Shown here piece by piece: positions 36,473 through 46,513 of a DNA stretch of 64,000 bases; position 1 is the stretch's first letter; each line of letters starts with the position of its first letter. The DNA comes from Vibrio rumoiensis 1S-45 (lineage in GTDB: Bacteria; Pseudomonadota; Gammaproteobacteria; Enterobacterales; Vibrionaceae): NCBI RefSeq assembly GCF_000286955.2, contig NZ_AJYK02000061.1, forward strand, positions 1 to 64,000. The letters run 5' to 3'. The notes beneath the pieces are model-generated. The model did no database searches. It saw nothing but the letters and a program-made list of their open reading frames with translations, and was not told the origin of the DNA. Position numbers and translations under genes: made by a program.

Positions 36473-38965
36473 ATGAAAATAACAAGACGCGCGTTTGTAA
36501 AAGCAAATGCAGCCGCTTCTGCCGCTGCGGTAGCAGGGATTAGCCTCCCAGCTTCTGCAACCAACCTGATTGTCAGCTCTGATGAAACAGCGATTAAATG
36601 GGACAAAGCCCCTTGCCGCTTTTGCGGTACAGGGTGTTCTGTTTTAGTCGGTACTCAAAAAGGCCGAGTAGTGGCGACTCAAGGTGATCCTGAAGCACCA
36701 GTAAACAAAGGCCTGAACTGCATTAAAGGCTATTTCTTATCAAAAATCATGTACGGTAAAGATCGTTTAAATACCCCTTTGCTGCGTATGAAAAACGGTC
36801 AATATGATAAAGATGGCGATTTTGCTCCTGTGTCTTGGGATCAAGCTTTCGATGTGATGGCTGAAAAATTCAAAAAAGCCCTAAAAGAAAAAGGCCCTAC
36901 CAGTGTAGGAATGTTTGGTTCAGGCCAATGGACAGTCATGGAAGGCTACGCAGCTTCTAAGTTAATGAAAGCGGGTTTCCGTTCCAATAATATCGACCCT
37001 AACGCACGTCACTGTATGGCTTCTGCGGTAGTAGGCTTCATGCGTACTTTTGGTATCGATGAGCCAATGGGTTGTTATGATGACTTCGAACACGCGGATT
37101 CTTTCGTGCTTTGGGGATCGAACATGGCTGAAATGCACCCTGTTCTTTGGACTCGTATCACTGACCGCCGTTTAAGTCACTCCCATGTTAAAGTGAACGT
37201 TCTATCCACTTACTACCACCGTAGTTTTGAATTAGCAGACAAGGGCATGATTTTCCACCCTCAATCTGATCTGGCTATTGCTAACTTTGTCGCAAACTAC
37301 ATTATCCAAAATGATGCTGTGAACTGGGATTTTGTTAATAAACATACCCACTTTAAGCAAGCTCAAACCGATATTGGTTACGGGCTTCGTGACGATAACC
37401 CACTTCAAATGAAAGCCAAGCACCCGAACTCAGGTGACATGACCAACATTTCATTTGAAGAATACAAAAAGTCAGTTGCACCTTATACCGTTGAAAAAGC
37501 CGCTGAAATGTCAGGTGTATTACCTGAAGATCTGATTGCATTAGCCAAACAATACGCCGATCCAAAAACGAAAGTGATGTCGCTTTGGACTATGGGTATG
37601 AACCAACACACTCGTGGTGTTTGGATGCAAAGCTTGGTGTACAACCTGCACTTATTAACCGGTAAAATCTCAGAACCTGGTAACAGCCCGTTCTCACTGA
37701 CTGGTCAACCGTCAGCTTGTGGAACCGCGCGTGAAGTGGGTACATTCTCACACCGTTTACCGGCTGATTTAGTGGTAACCAACCCAGCTCACCGTAAAAC
37801 GGCTGAAAAAATTTGGAAACTGCCTGAAGGAACTATTCCACCAAAACCAGGCTTCCATGCGGTACAACAAGATCGCATGCTGCACGATGGCGTACTAAAC
37901 GCTTACTGGGTCATGTGTAACAACAACATGCAAGCCGGTCCAAACATTAATACTGAACGTTTACCGGGTTACCGTAACCCTGACAACTTCATTGTATGTT
38001 CAGACCCATACCCAACCGTTACCGCGCAAGCATCAGACCTCATTTTACCAACTGCAATGTGGGTAGAAAAAGAAGGCGCTTACGGTAACGCAGAACGTCG
38101 TACCCAAGCATGGTATCAGCAAGTGTCTCCTGTTGAAGGCGCTCGCTCTGACCTTTGGCAAATCATGGAATTCTCTAAACGCTTCAAAATTGAAGAAGTG
38201 TGGGATGAAGAATTGCTAGCAAAAGCTCCTGAGCTTCGTGGCAAAACCATGTACGACATTTTATTCCGCAACGGTAACGTGGACAAATTCCCACTGACTG
38301 AAGCACAAGAATTAAACGATGATGCAAAATCTGCAGGCTTCTACGTACAAAAAGGTTTATTCGAAGAATACGCGACCTTTGGCCGTGGTCATGGACACGA
38401 TTTAGCCCCATACGATGTTTACCACACGGTTCGTGGTCTACGTTGGCCAGTGGTAGATGGTAAAGAAACCTTATGGCGCTTTAATCCAGAATATGACCCA
38501 TACGCCAAACGTGAAGGTCGTGATTTCTATGGCCAATCCGATGGTAAAGCGTTGATCATCTCAGCACCTTACGAAGCGCCACCAGAAGTACCAAACGAAG
38601 AATACGATATGTGGTTATGTACTGGCCGTGTCCTTGAGCATTGGCATACTGGCACCATGACGCGTCGTGTTCCTGAGCTTTACAAAGCCGTACCTGATGC
38701 GCATTGCTACATTCACCCTGATGATGCGGAGTCTCGTAACCTACGCCGTGGCGATGAAGTACTCATTCAATCGCCTCGTGGTGAAGTTCGAGCTCGTGTT
38801 GAAACTCGTGGTCGTAACCGCCCGCCGCAAGGCTTGGTATTCGTACCGTTCTTTGATGCTCGCATCCTAGTTAACAAATTAATTTTGGATGCCACCGATC
38901 CGCTATCAAAACAGACTGACTATAAAAAATGTCCTGTGAAGATAACCAAGATCGCCAGTGTGTAA
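36473..38965 (+). CDS. napA: Periplasmic nitrate reductase catalytic subunit
   Basis: 830 residues. Twin-arginine signal (TRRAFVK) followed by an Ala-rich helix; [4Fe-4S] ligands C48, C51, C55 and C83; Mo ligand C181 in [12 protein letters not shown]. Bis-MGD binding regions follow through the C-terminus. It reduces nitrate to nitrite in the periplasm. Downstream napB and napC provide electrons. Confidence 0.96.
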   Translation: MKITRRAFVKANAAASAAAVAGISLPASATNLIVSSDETAIKWDKAPCRFCGTGCSVLVGTQKGRVVATQGDPEAPVNKGLNCIKGYFLSKIMYGKDRLNTPLLRMKNGQYDKDGDFAPVSWDQAFDVMAEKFKKALKEKGPTSVGMFGSGQWTVMEGYAASKLMKAGFRSNNIDPNARHCMASAVVGFMRTFGIDEPMGCYDDFEHADSFVLWGSNMAEMHPVLWTRITDRRLSHSHVKVNVLSTYYHRSFELADKGMIFHPQSDLAIANFVANYIIQNDAVNWDFVNKHTHFKQAQTDIGYGLRDDNPLQMKAKHPNSGDMTNISFEEYKKSVAPYTVEKAAEMSGVLPEDLIALAKQYADPKTKVMSLWTMGMNQHTRGVWMQSLVYNLHLLTGKISEPGNSPFSLTGQPSACGTAREVGTFSHRLPADLVVTNPAHRKTAEKIWKLPEGTIPPKPGFHAVQQDRMLHDGVLNAYWVMCNNNMQAGPNINTERLPGYRNPDNFIVCSDPYPTVTAQASDLILPTAMWVEKEGAYGNAERRTQAWYQQVSPVEGARSDLWQIMEFSKRFKIEEVWDEELLAKAPELRGKTMYDILFRNGNVDKFPLTEAQELNDDAKSAGFYVQKGLFEEYATFGRGHGHDLAPYDVYHTVRGLRWPVVDGKETLWRFNPEYDPYAKREGRDFYGQSDGKALIISAPYEAPPEVPNEEYDMWLCTGRVLEHWHTGTMTRRVPELYKAVPDAHCYIHPDDAESRNLRRGDEVLIQSPRGEVRARVETRGRNRPPQGLVFVPFFDARILVNKLILDATDPLSKQTDYKKCPVKITKIASV

Positions 38966-39005
38966 ACCCATTTACTGAGTTTACCAATTCAGCATTTAGA
39001 CCGAA

Positions 39006-39039
39006 GGCTGCCTAAACCATGAAGGCAATATAGGCAGCC
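39006..39039 (+). other. Intercistronic hairpin napA-napB
   Basis: GGCTGCCTA / TAGGCAGCC, nine base pairs, 16-base loop, no T tract. Probably protects or segments the operon mRNA. A second such hairpin lies between napB and napC. Confidence 0.55.
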
Positions 39040-39060
39040 AACAAAGAATCGGAGAGTATT

Positions 39061-39546
39061 ATGAAAAAAATCATCATGGCATTGATAGCAGCAAGTGCGC
39101 TGATCATCGGTGCAGCACAAGCAGAAGATGCAAGCGACGCTGTTACACCTGTCGCCACTAACCCAGGCGGAATTGGTGGTGTTGAATCTCTACGTGGTGC
39201 GAGTGAAATAGAATCCACTCGTCCTGCTGACGACTTTAAACGCTTCCCTAAAGATCACCAATTAGACAGCAACTATGTGTATCAACCACCCTTGATCCCA
39301 CATACGATTCGCAACTATGAAGTGTCTTTAAACGCGAATAAGTGCCTTGCTTGTCATAGCTGGAAAAATGCCAAAGAAATGGGCGCAACCAAAATCAGTG
39401 TAACTCACTATGTGAATCGCCAAGATGCCGTGTTGTCAGATGTATCGCCTCGTCGTTACTTCTGCTTGCAGTGTCACGTGCCGCAAGCTGATGCAAAACC
39501 TTTGGTTGATAATCAATTCCAAAGTGTTGATTCATTACAGAAATAA
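39061..39546 (+). CDS. napB: Diheme cytochrome c NapB
   Basis: 161 residues with signal peptide (ending AQAE) and two heme sites, CLACH and CLQCH. It is the electron-transfer subunit of the periplasmic NapAB complex. GGAG precedes the ATG. Confidence 0.95.
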   Translation: MKKIIMALIAASALIIGAAQAEDASDAVTPVATNPGGIGGVESLRGASEIESTRPADDFKRFPKDHQLDSNYVYQPPLIPHTIRNYEVSLNANKCLACHSWKNAKEMGATKISVTHYVNRQDAVLSDVSPRRYFCLQCHVPQADAKPLVDNQFQSVDSLQK

Positions 39547-39553
39547 AACGCTA

Positions 39554-39582
39554 GGCTTAGGCGAATTTCCACTCCCTAAGCC
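39554..39582 (+). other. Intercistronic hairpin napB-napC
   Basis: GGCTTAGG / CCTAAGCC, eight base pairs, 13-base loop, just past the napB stop and without a T tract. Confidence 0.5.
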
Positions 39583-39611
39583 ATTCAAAAAGTGAATTAA
39601 GAGTAAAATCT

Positions 39612-40187
39612 ATGAAAATATTAAAAAACTTTTGGAAGCGTTTATCGACCCCAAGTAAAGCCGCAGCAGGTGTAATCTTGTTCATGGGCTTTATGGGTGG
39701 TTTACTCTTCTGGGGTGCATTCAACACCGGTATGGAAGCGACCAACACTGAAGAATTCTGTTCAGGATGCCATGCACCCATCGTAAAAGAGATCCGTGAA
39801 ACCATTCACTACTCTAACCGTTCTGGTGTTCGTGCTATCTGTTCAGACTGTCACGTACCGCATCAATGGACCGACAAAATTGTTCGTAAGGTTCAGGCAT
39901 CAAAAGAGTTGGTTTACAACTTCATTGGTACGATCGATACGGAAGAAAAATTCAAAGCACGCCGTGGGCATTTGGCACATCGTGAATGGCAACGAATGAA
40001 AGACAACGACTCAAAAGAGTGTCGTAACTGTCACCAATTCAACTATATGGATTTCTCAGAGCAAGGTCCACGTGCGGTTAAGCAGCATTCAACTGCATTG
40101 GCAGACGGCGACAAAACCTGTGTAGATTGTCATAAAGGGATTGCCCATAAACTGCCTGATATGAAAGATGTCGAAGGCTGGCAATAA
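39612..40187 (+). CDS. napC: Tetraheme quinol dehydrogenase NapC
   Basis: 191 residues. One N-terminal TM anchor (about 18-38), then four CxxCH heme sites: CSGCH, CSDCH, CRNCH, CVDCH. It passes electrons from menaquinol to NapB. Confidence 0.95.
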   Translation: MKILKNFWKRLSTPSKAAAGVILFMGFMGGLLFWGAFNTGMEATNTEEFCSGCHAPIVKEIRETIHYSNRSGVRAICSDCHVPHQWTDKIVRKVQASKELVYNFIGTIDTEEKFKARRGHLAHREWQRMKDNDSKECRNCHQFNYMDFSEQGPRAVKQHSTALADGDKTCVDCHKGIAHKLPDMKDVEGWQ

Positions 40188-40211
40188 GTCACCAGATAAG
40201 AAGGAAGAAGC

Positions 40212-40349
40212 ATGAGTACTTTAGAATACGTTATCTGGCATATCTTAGGCTATGCCGCCATACCAACCATTATTTTGGGTGGCTTTGTGGCCGTGGCAGT
40301 GATTTGTATTTGGCTTTTATCGCTGACTAAAGATAAGACGCTAGATTAA
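40212..40349 (+). CDS. Small membrane protein ending the nap operon
   Basis: 45 residues, ATG at 40212 with AAGGAAGAAG upstream. One hydrophobic helix (IPTIILGGFVAVAVICIWLL, about 19-38) and a charged tail. It lies 24 bases after napC and before a strong terminator. Vibrio nap operons commonly end with such a short conserved protein (I recall family TIGR02808). NapE is an alternative comparison, but the sequence differs. Function unknown. Confidence 0.75.
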   Translation: MSTLEYVIWHILGYAAIPTIILGGFVAVAVICIWLLSLTKDKTLD

Positions 40350-40366
40350 CACTTAATTAAAATTAC

Positions 40367-40408
40367 AAAGAACCTCTCCGCTTTAAAAATATGCGAGAGG
40401 TTCTTTTT
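40367..40408. terminator. Terminator between nap and the peroxidase gene
   Basis: AAAGAACCTCTC / GAGAGGTTCTTT, twelve base pairs, followed by TT on plus. It ends the nap operon and may also serve the convergent gene. Confidence 0.85.
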
Positions 40409-40438
40409 GTATATATTCAAATTAATACAATTTATTTG

Positions 40439-40972
40439 TTACAGTAGCCCCTCAACATCACCCGACATCTCTTCCGGTAAAAAGGTCGGTGAAAAACGCT
40501 CCACTACTTCCCCATCTTGATTAATCAGAAACTTGGTAAAATTCCACTTCAACTCGCCATCTGGAAACACTTGTCCAATGGATGTCAGTTTCTCGACTAA
40601 CCCTTGTGTTGCATCATTGCTTTTATCATCATGACGTTGCGATTTTAAAAACTTAAACAATGGATCAGCATCAACACCATTCACTTCAATTTTGGCAAAA
40701 TTAGTGAAACTCACCCCATAGTTAATTTGGCAAAAATCTATAATGCCTTCGTTATCTTCCGGTGATTGCTCTAAAAATTGATTGCATGGAAAGCCCAAAA
40801 CTTCGAAACCTTTGTCTTGATAAGTTTGATACAGCTTTTCTAGTCCTTCCAATTGCGGGGTTAAACCACATTTGGTCGCAATATTGACGATCAATAAAAT
40901 CTTCCCTTTATATTGAGCCAGATCCACTTGCTCACCCGTGATTGATTGCACTTTAAAGTCATAAACATTCAT
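40439..40972 (-). CDS. Glutathione peroxidase family (BtuE-like)
   Basis: 177 residues from the ATG at 40972 (AAGG nine bases upstream); longer frames lack a site. Catalytic Cys in NIATKCGLTPQ, Gln/Trp partners in GFPCNQF and LKWNFTKFL. It is a Cys (not selenocysteine) enzyme that reduces hydroperoxides with thioredoxin or glutathione in the cytoplasm. Divergent from nirB, so the FNR/NarP spacer could also influence it. Confidence 0.9.
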   Translation of the reverse strand: MNVYDFKVQSITGEQVDLAQYKGKILLIVNIATKCGLTPQLEGLEKLYQTYQDKGFEVLGFPCNQFLEQSPEDNEGIIDFCQINYGVSFTNFAKIEVNGVDADPLFKFLKSQRHDDKSNDATQGLVEKLTSIGQVFPDGELKWNFTKFLINQDGEVVERFSPTFLPEEMSGDVEGLL

Positions 40973-41027
40973 TAAAATCATCCTTTTATTACGGTTATTG
41001 AGTTCCACATAAATTACTCTTTAGTAC

Positions 41028-41043
41028 TACCCCTTTAGGGTAA
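41028..41043 (+). promoter_or_regulatory. NarP-like site upstream of nirB
   Basis: TACCCCTTTAGGGTAA holds a perfect NarP heptamer TACCCCT and an inverted partner one base shifted from ideal 7-2-7. It lies about 100 bases upstream of nirB. Confidence 0.55.
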
Positions 41044-41056
41044 GACTGGAGTAAAA

Positions 41057-41070
41057 TTGATTTGCATCAG
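41057..41070 (+). promoter_or_regulatory. FNR box upstream of nirB
   Basis: TTGATTTGCATCAG matches TTGAT-N4-ATCAA at nine of ten positions. It lies 64-77 bases upstream of the nirB ATG. Confidence 0.75.
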
Positions 41071-41133
41071 TATTCTTGATCACAGTTTAGCGATGATAAG
41101 CCTAGTTAATTTAATTTTATGGGCGAAATAAAT

Positions 41134-43737
41134 ATGAGTAAGATCAAACTCGTCATTATCGGTAACGGCATGGTTGGCCACCGCTTTATCGAAGACATTG
41201 TTGAAAAAGGTGATTTAAGCCAATACGACATCACTGCTTTCTGTGAAGAACCACGAATTGCCTATGACCGTGTTCATCTTTCTTCATATTTCTCTCACCA
41301 TACTGCCGATGAATTATCTTTAGTTAAAGACGGTTTCTACCAAAAACACAACATCAATGTCTTAATTGGTGAACGCGCGATTAATATTAGCCGTGAAAAC
41401 AAAACCGTTTATTCAAGCTCTGGTCGTGAAGTGAAATACGACAAACTGGTTATGGCAACCGGTTCATACCCCTTTGTACCACCGATTAAAGGCAATGAAA
41501 GCAAAGATTGCTTTGTTTATCGCACCATTGAAGATCTCAAAGCCATTGAAGCGACGGCGAAAAAAAGTAAAAGCGGTGCCGTCATTGGTGGTGGTCTACT
41601 TGGCCTTGAGGCGGCTGGCGCTTTAAAAGCATTAGGCGTAGAAACGCACGTGATTGAATTTGCTCCAGTTCTCATGGCGGAACAACTTGATCTACAAGGC
41701 GGCCTAAAGCTTCGTAATAAAATCGAGCGTATGGGCGTGAAAGTTCATACCAGTAAAAATACTCAAGAAATCATCCCTAAAGGTGAAACCGCACGTAACA
41801 CCATGAAGTTCGCTGATGGTACTGATCTTGAAGTAGATTTCATCGTATTTTCTGCCGGTATTCGTCCGCAAGATCGTCTGTCTCGCCAATCAGAACTCGA
41901 CATCGGCCCCCGCGGCGGCATCGCGATTAACGATAATTGCCAAACTTCCGATTCAGATATCTACGCCATTGGTGAATGTGCTTCTTGGAATGGTATCTTC
42001 TTCGGTCTTGTGGCTCCGGGTTATAAAATGGCTCAAGTCGCGGTTGATCATATTTTAGCAAGTGGTACTTCACAAGAAAGTACAAGCCAATTTACAGGCG
42101 CGGATATGAGCGCAAAACTAAAACTTCTTGGCGTAAAAGTGGGCAGTATTGGTGATGCCAATGGTCGCACGCCAAACTGTAAAAGCTTTGTGTATCAAAA
42201 TGATGAAGACGATACTTATAAACGCTTAATTGTATCCGAAGATGGTAAAAAGCTACTGGGGGCTGTGCTCGTTGGCGACACCTCTGATTACGGCAATTTA
42301 TTACAACTTCACCTTAATGATATGGATCTGCCAGAGCACCCTGACACTCTGATCCTACCGGCTCACGCAGGTGGCGAAAAACCATCAATGGGCGCGGAGG
42401 CATTGCCAGATTCAGCAGTCATTTGCTCTTGTTTTGATGTGACCAAAGGCAAAATTGCCACCGCAGTTGCCGAAGGCCACACCACACTAAGCGATATCAA
42501 AATGGTCACCAAAGCTGGTACAGGTTGTGGTGGCTGTGTTCCTATGATCACTCAAGTCTTAAACTCAGAATTGGCAAAAGCCGGTATTGAAGTGAAGAAT
42601 CATATTTGTGAGCATTTTGAGTATTCTCGCCAAGAGTTATTTCACCTATGCCGCATTGAAGGCATTCGCTCATTCGATCAACTTCTTGAAAAACATGGCC
42701 ACGGCTACGGCTGTGAGGTATGTAAGCCAACCGTAGGTTCAATCTTGGCTTCTTGCTGGGGCGACCATGTATTAAAACCACAACACGTTGGCTTACAAGA
42801 TACTAACGATAACTTCCTCGGCAATATGCAAAAAGACGGTACTTACTCTGTCATTCCACGCATGGCAGGCGGTGAAGTTACCCCTCAAGCCTTAGCGGTT
42901 TTAGCTAATGTCGCAGCAGAATATAACTTGTACACCAAGATAACAGGCGCTCAACGCATCGGTTTATTTGGTGCACAAAAAGATGATTTACCTGAAATTT
43001 GGAAAAAACTCATCGCAGCGGGCTATGAAACCGGTCAAGCCTATGCCAAAGCATTACGCATGGCGAAAACTTGCGTAGGCAGCACTTGGTGTCGTTTTGG
43101 GGTTCAAGACAGTGTTGGCCTAGGTTCTTACCTAGAAAACCGTTACAAAGGCATTCGCACCCCTCATAAGATGAAATTCGGCGTATCTGGTTGTACTCGA
43201 GAGTGTGCGGAAGCCCAAGGTAAAGATTTAGGCATCATCGCAACCGACGCAGGCTGGAATATGTATGTGGGTGGTAACGGCGGCATGAAACCTCGTCATG
43301 GTGATTTGCTTGCCTCAGATTTAGACAAAGAAACGCTGATCAAATACATCGATCGCTTCATGATGTTCTACATTCGTACTGCCGATAAACTACAACGTAC
43401 TTCAGTCTGGTTAGAAAACCTAGAAGGTGGCGTCGATTACCTAAGAAAAGTGGTGGTTGATGACACATTAGGCATCAATGAACAGCTTGAAAAAGACGTA
43501 CAAATCTTAGTAGACGGTTTCAGCTGTGAATGGACAGACACCATAAATGATGAGAGCCAATTAACTCGCTTTGCTCATTTCATTAACTCAGATCTACGTG
43601 ATGACAATGTGGTGTTTACACCAGAGCGCGATCAACATCGCCCAGCAACATTCACAGAAAAATTCCCCCACTTAAAAGGGGACATTCTACACACCGATTT
43701 AAGCGACAATAAAAAAATGCCAGTGGAGGAAGCGTAA
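41134..43737 (+). CDS. nirB: NADH-dependent nitrite reductase large subunit
   Basis: 867 residues from the ATG at 41134; an in-frame ATG at 41119 is also possible. N-terminal FAD/NADH domains (VIIGNGMVGHRF, AVIGGGLLGLEAAG), BFD-type [2Fe-2S] cluster (CSCFDVTKG, AGTGCGGCVP), and C-terminal siroheme/[4Fe-4S] ligands TCVGSTWCRFG and GVSGCTRECAEAQ. It reduces nitrite to ammonium in the cytoplasm. nirD overlaps its stop. Confidence 0.95.
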   Translation: MSKIKLVIIGNGMVGHRFIEDIVEKGDLSQYDITAFCEEPRIAYDRVHLSSYFSHHTADELSLVKDGFYQKHNINVLIGERAINISRENKTVYSSSGREVKYDKLVMATGSYPFVPPIKGNESKDCFVYRTIEDLKAIEATAKKSKSGAVIGGGLLGLEAAGALKALGVETHVIEFAPVLMAEQLDLQGGLKLRNKIERMGVKVHTSKNTQEIIPKGETARNTMKFADGTDLEVDFIVFSAGIRPQDRLSRQSELDIGPRGGIAINDNCQTSDSDIYAIGECASWNGIFFGLVAPGYKMAQVAVDHILASGTSQESTSQFTGADMSAKLKLLGVKVGSIGDANGRTPNCKSFVYQNDEDDTYKRLIVSEDGKKLLGAVLVGDTSDYGNLLQLHLNDMDLPEHPDTLILPAHAGGEKPSMGAEALPDSAVICSCFDVTKGKIATAVAEGHTTLSDIKMVTKAGTGCGGCVPMITQVLNSELAKAGIEVKNHICEHFEYSRQELFHLCRIEGIRSFDQLLEKHGHGYGCEVCKPTVGSILASCWGDHVLKPQHVGLQDTNDNFLGNMQKDGTYSVIPRMAGGEVTPQALAVLANVAAEYNLYTKITGAQRIGLFGAQKDDLPEIWKKLIAAGYETGQAYAKALRMAKTCVGSTWCRFGVQDSVGLGSYLENRYKGIRTPHKMKFGVSGCTRECAEAQGKDLGIIATDAGWNMYVGGNGGMKPRHGDLLASDLDKETLIKYIDRFMMFYIRTADKLQRTSVWLENLEGGVDYLRKVVVDDTLGINEQLEKDVQILVDGFSCEWTDTINDESQLTRFAHFINSDLRDDNVVFTPERDQHRPATFTEKFPHLKGDILHTDLSDNKKMPVEEA

Positions 43738-44111
43738 TGACCACTCAAACGAAAAAATCACCAGCGAAAACCGCTTCAATAAATAAAATTGAATGGACTA
43801 AAGTCTGCCAATTGAGTGACATTTCTCCAAAAACGGGGGTGTGCGCGTTAGTGAATGGTAAGCAAGTTGCGATTTTCCGCCCACGTTTTGATGAACAATT
43901 ATTTGCCATCAACAATATGGACCCATTTGCACAATCAAATGTGTTATCGCGCGGTATTATTTGTGAGCATGACGGTGAACTTTGGGTGGCAAGCCCACTG
44001 AAAAAACAACGTTTTAACCTAGAAACTGGCTTATGCATGGAAAATGAAACCATGAATATCGAGACTTATGAAATCAGAGCCAACGGCTGTGAGATTGAGG
44101 TGAAGGCGTAA
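43737..44111 (+). CDS. nirD: Nitrite reductase small subunit
   Basis: 124 residues. Rieske-like fold without the iron ligands, as usual for NirD (TGVCALVNGKQVAIFRP, NVLSRGIICEHDGELWVASPLKKQRF). TAATG overlap with nirB shows coupling. Confidence 0.93.
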   Translation: MTTQTKKSPAKTASINKIEWTKVCQLSDISPKTGVCALVNGKQVAIFRPRFDEQLFAINNMDPFAQSNVLSRGIICEHDGELWVASPLKKQRFNLETGLCMENETMNIETYEIRANGCEIEVKA

Positions 44112-44138
44112 GGTACATATAAATTTTACCCTCAATGA

Positions 44139-44228
44139 GTCATTCCGTACCTGAACCTAGGCGAAGAGATACGGAATGACGATTTTCTAGTTTCAATATC
44201 CATAGCGATTCCCATGTTGAATCGCTAT
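44139..44228. repeat. Two hairpins in the nirD-nirC spacer
   Basis: GTCATTCCGTA / TACGGAATGAC (44139-44149 and 44170-44180, 20-base loop) and ATAGCGATTC / GAATCGCTAT (44202-44211 and 44219-44228, 7-base loop). Neither has a T tract. They look like intercistronic RNA structures or remains of a dispersed repeat. Confidence 0.55.
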
Positions 44229-44262
44229 CAATATTCAAACTTTCATTTTATAGGTACTCATT

Positions 44263-45078
44263 ATGTATACAGACACCATTAAAAAGTGTTCTAACACCGC
44301 AGAACGTATCGTTAAGCTTGCTGACAATAATCCATTGGGGTTTTGGATCAGTTCAGCCATGGCAGGGGCTTATGTCGGTATCGGCATCATTTTAATTTTC
44401 ACTTTTGGTAACCTTGTCGACCCTTCTATTCGCCCACTTGTGATGGGGGCAACCTTTGGTATTGCGTTAACCCTTGTGATCATTGCCGGTTCAGAGCTCT
44501 TTACGGGCCACACTATGTTCCTCGCTTTTGGCGCGATCACCGGTCAAATCACCTGGAAAGATAACTTACGCGTGCTACCACAAACTTGGATGGGTAACTT
44601 ACTCGGCTCCGTCTTTGTGGCTTACCTTTTCTTCCTAGCCGGTAGCGGTAATCTTCTTCCGGATGCTTCAAGCTTTCTACACAAAGCCGCATTAGGAAAA
44701 ACGATGGCTCCAGCAAGTGTTTTATTCTTTAAAGGCATTTTGTGTAACTGGTTAGTGTGTTTGGCGATTTGGATGTGTCAACGTGTTGAAGGTACTGGCA
44801 AATTCATTGCTATCTGGTGGTGTTTATTGGCTTTTATCGGCGCAGGTTTTGAGCACTCCATCGCTAACATGACCATCTTTGCTTTGTCTTACTTTGGTCA
44901 GCATTCTGATGCCTTTACACTAGCGGGTATTGGTCATAACTTACTTTGGGTATCGCTGGGCAATATCGTATCAGGTGCGATCTTTATGGGCTTTGGTTAC
45001 TGGTTTGCGACTCCAAAAGCAGAACGCCCTGTGTTTAAGAAAAAAGTGGCAGAAGAACGAAAAGAAGTAGAGGCGTAA
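44263..45078 (+). CDS. nirC: Formate/nitrite channel family, nitrite transporter
   Basis: 271 residues with six TM helices and the FocA/NirC motifs NPLGFWISSAMAGAYVGIG, GSELFTGHTMFL, GILCNWLVCLAIW and GFEHSIANMT. Its position after nirBD points to nitrite uptake for the cytoplasmic reductase. The slot between nirD and cobA matches the enteric nir operon. Confidence 0.9.
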   Translation: MYTDTIKKCSNTAERIVKLADNNPLGFWISSAMAGAYVGIGIILIFTFGNLVDPSIRPLVMGATFGIALTLVIIAGSELFTGHTMFLAFGAITGQITWKDNLRVLPQTWMGNLLGSVFVAYLFFLAGSGNLLPDASSFLHKAALGKTMAPASVLFFKGILCNWLVCLAIWMCQRVEGTGKFIAIWWCLLAFIGAGFEHSIANMTIFALSYFGQHSDAFTLAGIGHNLLWVSLGNIVSGAIFMGFGYWFATPKAERPVFKKKVAEERKEVEA

Positions 45079-45091
45079 TCGCTCAAACAAA

Positions 45092-45141
45092 CTAGCCCCT
45101 AGGCTTTCCCAAGAAGCTAAAATCTAGGGGCTAGGGGCTAG
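45092..45141. repeat. CTAGGGG repeat hairpin
   Basis: CTAGCCCCTAG at 45092-45102 faces CTAGGGGCTAGGGGCTAG at 45124-45141. The arms pair over at least 11 bases, and the right arm is a tandem of CTAGGGG. It resembles short dispersed intergenic repeats of vibrios; it may act as a hairpin between nirC and cobA. Confidence 0.5.
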
Positions 45142-45191
45142 AAACTCGCTACCCCATTTAATCTCCACGCTTACAATTCTTAAGGTCTTTT

Positions 45192-45947
45192 ATGTCTTTA
45201 TCTTCTACCGCATCGAAGTGTTTTGTTTCTCTTGTTGGCGCTGGCCCCGGTGATCCGGATCTTCTCACCATGAAAGCGTATCGCCTTATTCAAACGGCAG
45301 ATGTAGTGGTTTACGATCGTCTAGTGTCTGAAGAAATCATGGCACTGGTGAACCCAAATGCGGAATTACTGTTTGTAGGCAAAAAACTCAATCATCACTG
45401 CGTGCCACAAGATCAGATCAATCAGATTTTGGTGGATAAAGCGAAAGAAGGGAAACACGTAGTACGCTTAAAAGGTGGCGATCCATTTATCTTTGGGCGT
45501 GGTGGTGAAGAGTTAGAAACCTTAGTCGACAACGCCATTGCTTTTGAAGTGGTTCCCGGCATTACCGCAGCGTCCGGTTGCAGTGCTTACGCAGGTATTC
45601 CCCTCACCCATAGGGATCATGCGCAAAGCGTGCAATTCATTACTGGGCATTTAAAGAAAGACGGCCAAGATGTTCAATGGCAAAGCCTTGCCCAAAATAA
45701 CCACACTCTCGTTTTTTATATGGGTTTAAAACAGGCCCCAACCATTCGCCAAAACTTAACCGAACATGGTCTATCAATTGACACGCCATGCGCCATCATT
45801 GAACGTGGCACAACGACCAAACAACGAGTACTCACTGGTGTATTATCCGATCTCGATAACCTAGCGGAACAAGCCATTAGCCCATCATTAATTATTGTGG
45901 GCAGTGTGGTGAGCTTGCATCAGCAGTTAAGTTGGTTTGGGGAGTGA
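45192..45947 (+). CDS. cobA: Uroporphyrinogen-III C-methyltransferase
   Basis: 251 residues. SAM-binding start [40 protein letters not shown] and [22 protein letters not shown] are SUMT signatures. It makes precorrin-2 for siroheme, the prosthetic group of NirB encoded nearby. It lacks the CysG oxidase/chelatase half. Confidence 0.93.
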   Translation: MSLSSTASKCFVSLVGAGPGDPDLLTMKAYRLIQTADVVVYDRLVSEEIMALVNPNAELLFVGKKLNHHCVPQDQINQILVDKAKEGKHVVRLKGGDPFIFGRGGEELETLVDNAIAFEVVPGITAASGCSAYAGIPLTHRDHAQSVQFITGHLKKDGQDVQWQSLAQNNHTLVFYMGLKQAPTIRQNLTEHGLSIDTPCAIIERGTTTKQRVLTGVLSDLDNLAEQAISPSLIIVGSVVSLHQQLSWFGE

Positions 45948-46044
45948 TTTAGGGGGGATTGAATGTGTGACCAAGTATTATTGGCCACAACATAATTTGA
46001 AATGTCGGGTTCCAGCATCAGATATGACAGGCGATTCATGCACC

Positions 46045-46428
46045 TTAACCGAACAACTTACTCCAGATGCTTGGGTTACGTTTGTCATGATATTCGATAC
46101 GAAGATCATCAACTTTACGTAACTCTTCTTTCGCTTGATCAAACTCCCCTGCTTCTAGATGGGTTTCGACACTAGCCAACGTAACAGTGAGTTTATTAAA
46201 GCCTTCCAAATATAAGCTTTGTTTTTCTGGTGGATAAACACCCAACTTGGCTTTATTGATCAGCTCGGTCATGTTTGTAACTGGCTTTTTCATCTCATCG
46301 ATATTCTGCGCTTTAGCCGCCTGATTGAATTCGACTTTCATCTCTTTCATGGTGGCTTTCAGATCAAAACCTGCAGCATATACATTAGCGGTGACTAATA
46401 AGGCAATAAACGGAATCAACTTTTTCAT
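46045..46428 (-). CDS. Cytochrome b562
   Basis: 127 residues with signal peptide (ending VYAA). Four-helix bundle pattern; the heme ligands are a Met in the first helix (KATMKEM) and the His in IEYHDKRNP near the C-terminus, as in E. coli CybC. Soluble periplasmic electron carrier; physiological partner not known. Confidence 0.82.
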   Translation of the reverse strand: MKKLIPFIALLVTANVYAAGFDLKATMKEMKVEFNQAAKAQNIDEMKKPVTNMTELINKAKLGVYPPEKQSLYLEGFNKLTVTLASVETHLEAGEFDQAKEELRKVDDLRIEYHDKRNPSIWSKLFG

Positions 46429-46513
46429 AATACAACTTTGTTTGTCATTGGAATGATGGTAGCAGTGTAACGAAAGCTATCGATTAGGCACAGCAGAACC
46501 TGCATTCACAATT

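Noticed and set aside
40439..40972. Selenoprotein glutathione peroxidase
   Set aside because: The active site codon is an ordinary Cys (ATKCGLT) and no in-frame TGA or SECIS-like element is seen.
45937..46122. Rightward ORF of about 61 residues after cobA
   Set aside because: It overlaps the end of the cytochrome b562 gene on the other strand, has no ribosome site, and its composition is not protein-like.
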